NCBI RefSeq assembly: GCF_017826695.1
Contig: NZ_JAFFZW010000005.1
Coordinates: 186,001-250,000 of the forward strand
Length of the DNA: 64,000 nt
Source of the DNA: Pseudomonas alliivorans
GTDB lineage: Bacteria; Pseudomonadota; Gammaproteobacteria; Pseudomonadales; Pseudomonadaceae
Reading direction: 5' to 3'
Part shown: positions 59,426 through 64,000 of the stretch, in pieces
How the letters are laid out: every line of letters starts with the position of its first letter
Position numbering within the stretch: the stretch's first letter is position 1
Position numbers and translations under genes: made by a program
The notes under the pieces: generated by a model
Databases searched by the model: none
The model's input: the letters and a program-made list of their open reading frames with translations, nothing else
Told to the model about the DNA's origin: nothing

Positions 59426-59806
59426 ATGCTTCGTAGCTTTTTAATGCTGGCCGCCTTCTTCGGTTTTACGGGCGTGGCCCTCGGTGCCTTTGCCGCTCAT
59501 GGCCTGAAAGGGCGTCTGACAGCCGAATACCTGACCATCTTCCAGACCGGCGTCCTGTACCAGCTCGTTCATGCGTTGGCGCTGCTTGGTGTGGCTGTGC
59601 TCGCGGCGCAGCTTCCCGGACGACTGGTCACCTGGGCTGGCGTTTCGTTTGCCATCGGCATTCTGCTGTTCTCCGGCAGCCTGTACGCGCTGACCCTGAC
59701 TGGCATCAGCAAGCTGGGCATCATCACCCCGTTCGGTGGTCTGGCGTTTCTGTTTGGCTGGGCGACCCTTGGGCTGGCGGCATGGCGACTGGGTTCTGCG
59801 CCCTGA
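59426..59806 (+). CDS. DUF423 family inner-membrane protein
   Basis: 126 residues with four predicted membrane helices; the family start (LAAFFGFTGVALGAFAAHGLK) is clear, as is ITPFGGLAFLFGW near the end. ATG 59426. The function of the DUF423/YgdD family is unknown. It lies between mtgA (divergent) and the thiamine genes. Confidence 0.9.
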   Translation: MLRSFLMLAAFFGFTGVALGAFAAHGLKGRLTAEYLTIFQTGVLYQLVHALALLGVAVLAAQLPGRLVTWAGVSFAIGILLFSGSLYALTLTGISKLGIITPFGGLAFLFGWATLGLAAWRLGSAP

Positions 59807-59916
59807 TCGCGGCGCAGATTACCGAGGTTGCTTGAGACGAATGGCGTGGCTTTGATTTGGTCATACCGGCTGATCGGGCTAGAATGCTGACCCCCTAAAA
59901 TGATGGCTGCTCTCGC

Positions 59917-60117
59917 ATGCACATTCAGTTGAACGGTGAATCCTTTGAATTGCCTGACGGTGCAACCGTCGAGGCGCTGCTGACCCGTCTGGAGCTCACC
60001 GGACGTCGCGTCGCAGTGGAAGTGAATCTGGATATCGTGCCGCGCAGCCAGCACGAAACCACCGCCCTGTCCGAAGGTGATCAGGTCGAAGTGGTCCACG
60101 CCATTGGCGGCGGCTAG
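59917..60117 (+). CDS. thiS: Sulfur carrier protein ThiS
   Basis: 66-residue ubiquitin-like carrier ending in Gly-Gly (AIGGG), which is adenylated and thiocarboxylated to deliver sulfur for the thiazole ring of thiamine. MHIQLNGESFELP begins the beta-grasp fold. ATG 59917. ThiG follows 54 bases downstream. Confidence 0.96.
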   Translation: MHIQLNGESFELPDGATVEALLTRLELTGRRVAVEVNLDIVPRSQHETTALSEGDQVEVVHAIGGG

Positions 60118-60171
60118 TTCGCGGCACTGGACGGCGATGCCCCCTAATCTGCAAGTTGAAGAGGATTTCCG

Positions 60172-60966
60172 ATGAACAATGTTCGCAGCGACAAGCCCTT
60201 CGTTCTGGCCGGTCGGACCTTTGAGTCGCGCCTGCTGGTGGGCACCGGCAAATATGTGGACATGGAGCAGACCCGTCTGGCCATTGAAGCCTCGGGTGCC
60301 GAGATCGTCACCGTTGCCGTGCGTCGTACCAACCTGGGCCAGAACCCGGGCGAGCCAAACCTGCTGGATGTGCTGCCGCCGGATCGCTACACCATCCTGC
60401 CGAACACCGCCGGCTGCTTCGATGCGGTCGAGGCGGTGCGCACCTGCCGCTTGTCCCGCGAACTGCTCGATGGCCGCAATCTGGTCAAGCTGGAAGTCCT
60501 GGCTGATCAGAAGACCCTGTTCCCCAACGTAATCGAAACGCTCAAGGCCGCCGAAGTGCTGGTCAAGGACGGTTTCGACGTGATGGTTTACACCAGTGAT
60601 GACCCGATCATTGCCCGCCAACTGGCCGAGATCGGCTGCATCGCCATCATGCCGCTGGCCGGCCTGATCGGCAGCGGTCTGGGGATCTGCAATCCCTATA
60701 ACCTGCAGATCATCCTGGAAGAAACCAAAGTGCCGGTGCTGGTCGATGCCGGTGTCGGTACCGCTTCCGATGCAACCATCGCGATGGAACTGGGTTGCGA
60801 GGCTGTGTTGATGAACTCCGCCATCGCCCACGCCCAGCAGCCGATCATGATGGCCGAAGCCATGAAGCACGCTGTAATTGCCGGTCGTCTGGCGTACCTC
60901 GCCGGGCGCATGCCACGAAAACTCTATGCCAGCGCATCTTCGCCGCTGGATGGCCTGATCAAGTAA
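60172..60966 (+). CDS. thiG: Thiazole synthase ThiG
   Basis: Builds the thiazole phosphate of thiamine from deoxyxylulose phosphate, glycine imine and ThiS thiocarboxylate. 264 residues, TIM barrel. The Schiff-base lysine is in [10 protein letters not shown], and the phosphate-binding ends [16 protein letters not shown] and [10 protein letters not shown] are intact. ATG 60172. No TPP riboswitch is visible before thiS. Confidence 0.97.
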   Translation: MNNVRSDKPFVLAGRTFESRLLVGTGKYVDMEQTRLAIEASGAEIVTVAVRRTNLGQNPGEPNLLDVLPPDRYTILPNTAGCFDAVEAVRTCRLSRELLDGRNLVKLEVLADQKTLFPNVIETLKAAEVLVKDGFDVMVYTSDDPIIARQLAEIGCIAIMPLAGLIGSGLGICNPYNLQIILEETKVPVLVDAGVGTASDATIAMELGCEAVLMNSAIAHAQQPIMMAEAMKHAVIAGRLAYLAGRMPRKLYASASSPLDGLIK

Positions 60967-60976
60967 GAGCCCGTTG

Positions 60977-61711
60977 ATGACTGATTCGCACGTTCCGCAC
61001 CCAGAGTCGCCTGCTACCGAAGAAGGCGAAGAGCGCCAACACCGCCGCATCAAGAGTTTTGTGATGCGTGCTGGACGCATGACCGAAGGCCAGCAGCGCG
61101 GTCTGGATCAGGGGCGTCCAAAGTTCGGCCTGTCCTTGACGGATGCGCCGGTCGATTTTGATCAGGTGTTCGGCCGCTCCGCGCCACGCACCCTGGAAAT
61201 CGGCTTCGGCATGGGGCATTCGCTGCTGGAAATGGCCGCAGCTGCGCCTGAGCAGGATTTCATCGGTGTTGAAGTGCATTATCCCGGTGTCGGCGCATTG
61301 CTCAATGGGGTGCTGACTCAGGGCCTGACCAACGTGCGGGTCTATGACTGCGACGCCATCGAAGTGCTCAACCGCTGCATTGCGGACAACAGCCTGGATC
61401 GCCTGATGCTGTTCTTCCCGGATCCGTGGCACAAGAGCCGTCATCACAAGCGCCGCATCGTGCAGCCTGAGTTCGCGGCGCTGGTACGCAGCAAGCTGAA
61501 GACCGGTGGCGTGTTCCACATGGCGACCGATTGGGGTCCTTACGCCGAGTACATGCTGGAAGTGATGAGCGTCGCTCCGGGTTTCCGCAATCAGGCCGAA
61601 GACAACCAGTACGTGCCACGCCCGGCCGAACGCCCGATCACCAAGTTCGAACGCCGTGGCGAACGTCTGGGTCATGGGGTCTGGGATTTGAAGTTCGAGA
61701 AGGTTGATTGA
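60977..61711 (+). CDS. trmB: tRNA (guanine(46)-N(7))-methyltransferase TrmB
   Basis: Forms 7-methylguanosine at position 46 of tRNA. 244 residues from ATG 60977; a TTG one codon upstream is not needed. SAM motif [15 protein letters not shown] and the [16 protein letters not shown] block with [16 protein letters not shown] are diagnostic. It lies 10 bases after thiG, so it is probably on the same transcript, an order common in Pseudomonas. Confidence 0.96.
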   Translation: MTDSHVPHPESPATEEGEERQHRRIKSFVMRAGRMTEGQQRGLDQGRPKFGLSLTDAPVDFDQVFGRSAPRTLEIGFGMGHSLLEMAAAAPEQDFIGVEVHYPGVGALLNGVLTQGLTNVRVYDCDAIEVLNRCIADNSLDRLMLFFPDPWHKSRHHKRRIVQPEFAALVRSKLKTGGVFHMATDWGPYAEYMLEVMSVAPGFRNQAEDNQYVPRPAERPITKFERRGERLGHGVWDLKFEKVD

Positions 61712-61788
61712 CCGTCTGAGGGCCCTGGGCGCCGCCACCATGCGGAGTGCTCAGCGTTATACACGCGCAAAACGGGGCCAAAGCTAAA

Positions 61789-61920
61789 GTGTCTGACTGG
61801 ATGCGTATCCGTGGGAGGCGGCTTGCCGGCGATGGCATCCGTTCAGTCGCCGATAGGTCGCTTCAGAAAAAGCATCGCCGGCAAGCCGCCTCCCACTGTC
61901 AGTTGGTGCAGCAAGACTTA
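61789..61920. repeat. REP/REPIN-type palindromic element, copy 3
   Basis: Perfect 24-base inverted arms at 61811-61834 and 61873-61896, each containing GGCGGCTTGCCGGCGATG or its complement, around a 38-base middle. The entire element including the outer parts matches copy 1 at 20045 in the same orientation. It lies between trmB and the convergent DUF3392 gene. Confidence 0.85.
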
Positions 61921-62000
61921 TGCATGACGCTGAGTGCTCTGTCTTGGGAACGCATCCCGTGACGCTCGATGTCACATCCTGAAGCGGACGCAAAAAACCA

Positions 62001-62324
62001 TCACTTCCTGTCCGCCACCACCCCGATCAGCACCAGGACCACCAACAGCACCGGCGCAAGGCTGTAGTTGTTGAACTGGCTCAGGCCGCGCACGACCCAA
62101 GGGGTGGCGTAGATCAGGGCCAGGCCGCTGCCGACGGTGCACAGCAGGGCCATGATCGGGATGCGCAAGGCACCTGCCATGCTGCCCACGCGCTGTTCAA
62201 GCCAGCCTTTGACATCCGAGCCGAACAGCACCAGCAGGCAGCCCACCAGCGCCAGAGCGATTTCTGAAAGGTTGCTGCGACTCCAGCGTGACACGGTGGC
62301 GAGCAGATCGAGTACGAGATCCAT
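62001..62324 (-). CDS. DUF3392 family membrane protein
   Basis: 107 residues with about three predicted membrane helices (IALALVGCLLVLFGSDV, MALLCTVGSGLALIYA and APVLLVVLVLIGVV). The family is known mainly from Pseudomonas and marine gammaproteobacteria with no assigned function. It follows hemW by nine bases on the same strand and may be on the hemW transcript. Confidence 0.85.
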   Translation of the reverse strand: MDLVLDLLATVSRWSRSNLSEIALALVGCLLVLFGSDVKGWLEQRVGSMAGALRIPIMALLCTVGSGLALIYATPWVVRGLSQFNNYSLAPVLLVVLVLIGVVADRK

Positions 62325-62333
62325 GCAGGTTCC

Positions 62334-63548
62334 TTAGATCAGAAAGTATTGCAACAAGTCGTTGAGGAAAAGCTGGCCTTGCGGCGTCGCTGCCAAACGT
62401 GTCGGATCGGTCTGCAACAGACCGCGCTGCTCCGCCTGTTTACGAGCGCTGACCAGTGAGTTGACGCTTAGACCCGTTCTTTCCTGAAATAATGCAGCGT
62501 CAACGCCCTTTGTAAGGCGCAGTGCGTTCATCAGGAATTCGAATGGCAATTCGTCCAGCGGCAGTAGCTTCATGCCCGCCTGAAAAGGCTTGTCCGGGTT
62601 CAGGTAATCCTTGGGCAGTCGTGTCTTCCATGTGCGGACAATACGCCCGTCCAGATGACTCAGTTTGCCGTGCGCACCCGCACCGATACCGATGAAGTCA
62701 CCGAACGCCCAATAGTTCAGGTTATGCCGCGCCGGTTTGCCGGGTTGTGCATAGGCCGAGACTTCGTATTGCGCGTAGCCATGATCGGCCAACAGTTGCT
62801 GACCGGTTTCCTGAATATCCCAAAGGATGTCGTCTTCCGGCAGCACAGGTGGCTGGTTCCAGAACACCGTATTGGGCTCCAGTGTCAGCTGATACCAGGA
62901 CAGATGCGTCGGTTTCAGTGCGATGGCCTGGCGCAGGTCATCCAGCGCTTCGTCCTGCGACTGATCTGGCAGGCCGTGCATCAGGTCCAGATTGAAGTTG
63001 TCGAAACCGGCCTGACGCGCCATGTCCGCTGCGCGGATCGCTTCGTCGCCATTGTGAATCCGGCCCAGCGCCTTGAGTTTGGACTCCTGAAAGCTCTGGA
63101 TGCCGATGGAAAGCCGATTGATGCCCAGTGCGCGATAGGCGCTGAACTTGGCCTGCTCGAACGTACCGGGGTTGGCTTCCAGGGTGATTTCGATGTCGCT
63201 GGCGAACCGAATGCGTTGTTCCACACCTTTCAGCAGGCGTCCCAGCGCGTCGGCACTGAACAGGCTGGGCGTGCCGCCTCCGAAGAAGATCGATTGCAAC
63301 TCGCGGCCGTAAACGTGTGGCAGGTCCTGATCCAGATCGGCCAGCAATGCATCGACGTATTCCTGCTCCGGCAGAACCGGACTTGCCGTGTGGGAGTTGA
63401 AGTCGCAGTACGGACATTTGCGCACGCACCACGGAATGTGGATATACAGCGACAGCGGTGGCAGGTGCGGCAATGCAGGGCGCGGGCTTTCGGACGAAAA
63501 ACCGGTCTCGCCCAGGAACAGCGGCTGCGCAGGCGGATCGTGGATCAT
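62334..63548 (-). CDS. hemW: Radical SAM protein HemW (heme chaperone)
   Basis: 404 residues from ATG 63548, which overlaps the rdgB stop (ATGA). The radical SAM cluster motif CVRKCPYC (CxxxCxxC) follows LYIHIPW, and [15 protein letters not shown] and the C-terminal HemN-type domain are present. Formerly annotated as oxygen-independent coproporphyrinogen oxidase; HemW types bind heme and are thought to insert it into respiratory proteins. Confidence 0.94.
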   Translation of the reverse strand: MIHDPPAQPLFLGETGFSSESPRPALPHLPPLSLYIHIPWCVRKCPYCDFNSHTASPVLPEQEYVDALLADLDQDLPHVYGRELQSIFFGGGTPSLFSADALGRLLKGVEQRIRFASDIEITLEANPGTFEQAKFSAYRALGINRLSIGIQSFQESKLKALGRIHNGDEAIRAADMARQAGFDNFNLDLMHGLPDQSQDEALDDLRQAIALKPTHLSWYQLTLEPNTVFWNQPPVLPEDDILWDIQETGQQLLADHGYAQYEVSAYAQPGKPARHNLNYWAFGDFIGIGAGAHGKLSHLDGRIVRTWKTRLPKDYLNPDKPFQAGMKLLPLDELPFEFLMNALRLTKGVDAALFQERTGLSVNSLVSARKQAEQRGLLQTDPTRLAATPQGQLFLNDLLQYFLI

Positions 63549-64000
63549 TTCAGGCCCAGGCGGTCGCGCAGCAGCACCATCGCGCGGGCGCGGTGGCTGA
63601 GCTGGTTTTTTTCGGCCGGTCCAAGCTCTGCGCTGGAGCAGTCGCGCTCCGGCACCCAGAACAGCGGGTCGTAGCCAAAGCCGTGTTCGCCGCTGGCCGC
63701 ATGCAAAATCCGCCCGTGCCACAGGCCTTCACATAGAATCGGCAGGGGGTCATCGGCGTGCCGGACCAGTGCCAGTACGCACACGAACTGCGCGCCGCGT
63801 TGCTCGTCCGGAACGTCTTTCAGGGCTTCCAGCAGCTTGGCGTTGTTGGCCGCGTCGCCCTTGCCATCGGCGTAGCGCGCGGAATAGATCCCTGGCGCGC
63901 CGCCCAGAAAGTCCACGGCCAGACCCGAGTCGTCTGCCAGAGCAGGCAGGCCCGACAGGCGCGAGGCATTGCGGGCCTTGAGGATGGCGTTCTCGACGAA
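63545..64000 (-). CDS. rdgB: dITP/XTP pyrophosphatase RdgB (N-terminus outside window)
   Basis: Removes non-canonical purine nucleotides (dITP, XTP) from the pool. The last 151 residues are present, beginning [13 protein letters not shown] at the window edge. Signatures [34 protein letters not shown] and NQLSHRARA are those of the Ham1/RdgB family. The start and about 45 residues lie to the right. The gene overlaps hemW by four bases. Confidence 0.95.
   Translation of the reverse strand, partial: FVENAILKARNASRLSGLPALADDSGLAVDFLGGAPGIYSARYADGKGDAANNAKLLEALKDVPDEQRGAQFVCVLALVRHADDPLPILCEGLWHGRILHAASGEHGFGYDPLFWVPERDCSSAELGPAEKNQLSHRARAMVLLRDRLGLK

Noticed and set aside
59869..59916. Possible TPP riboswitch before thiS
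   Set aside because: The gap is too short and the thi-box bases are absent.

Overview
This window is a 64 kb piece of Pseudomonas chromosome. It is GC-rich, coding density is high, and both strands carry core housekeeping genes. The phaC1-phaZ-phaC2-phaD / phaI-phaF cluster, the tatABC block next to hisIE, hslVU-argS-priA, and ftsYEX-rpoH-mtgA are all Pseudomonas-like. Protein sequences, long REP-type palindromes and an S-type bacteriocin beside rpoH point to the P. syringae group. This is inferred from recognised sequences, not from a search. I see no tRNA, rRNA, CRISPR array, prophage or intact insertion sequence.

Layout. 1-3767: two neighbouring chemoreceptor genes, the first cut by the window edge. 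3862-9974: a long leftward gene string ubiE-ubiJ-ubiB-hisI-hisE-tatA-tatB-tatC-rsmE, mostly with overlapping start and stop codons (ubiquinone synthesis, histidine synthesis, twin-arginine export, 16S rRNA methylation). 10119-17146: the medium-chain polyhydroxyalkanoate (PHA) cluster, with the granule-protein genes phaI and phaF rightward and phaC1, phaZ, phaC2 and phaD leftward. 17516-25063: a DUF971 protein, the HslUV protease under a consensus sigma-32 promoter, a SPOR protein, ArgS and PriA. 25229-34422: rpmE, a secreted nuclease, malic enzyme, an uncharacterised GTPase/membrane pair, folA, a phosphorylcholine-phosphatase-like gene with a Pho-box-like site, and ilvD. 34761-45763: an orphan toxin-domain-like fragment, rlmI, a DJ-1/PfpI protein, an HDOD protein, mutM, a ferredoxin, coaD, an aldehyde dehydrogenase with a divergent TetR regulator, a sulfurtransferase, a hydrolase and rsmD. 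45763-51794: two tandem copies of a two-gene M16 peptidase operon. 52052-56228: ftsY-ftsE-ftsX-rpoH. 56276-58154: a colicin-E3-like bacteriocin with two immunity genes. 58635-64000: mtgA, a DUF423 protein, thiS, thiG, trmB, a DUF3392 protein, hemW and the 3' part of rdgB.

The most unusual features are two tandem duplications that can be read from their scars. (1) The M16 pair was duplicated together with its intergenic region and the first ~55 bases of ftsY. A decayed ftsY 5' end remains between the copies, and the ftsY-side pair has lost recognisable Sec signal peptides in both genes while keeping the peptidase body and the HxxEH motif. (2) Beside rpoH, a ~425 bp unit holding the rpoH 3' end, the immunity gene and the last codons of the bacteriocin gene was duplicated. 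This left an orphan immunity gene with a damaged ribosome-binding site and remnants of rpoH and of the toxin tail.

Regulatory sites supported by the sequence include the hslVU sigma-32 promoter, a sigma-E-like promoter before rpoH, a sigma-54-like element about 330 bp before phaC1, a palindrome before phaI, a Pho-box-like site before the phosphatase gene, an operator-like repeat inside the aldehyde dehydrogenase promoter, several rho-independent terminators and three REP-type elements.
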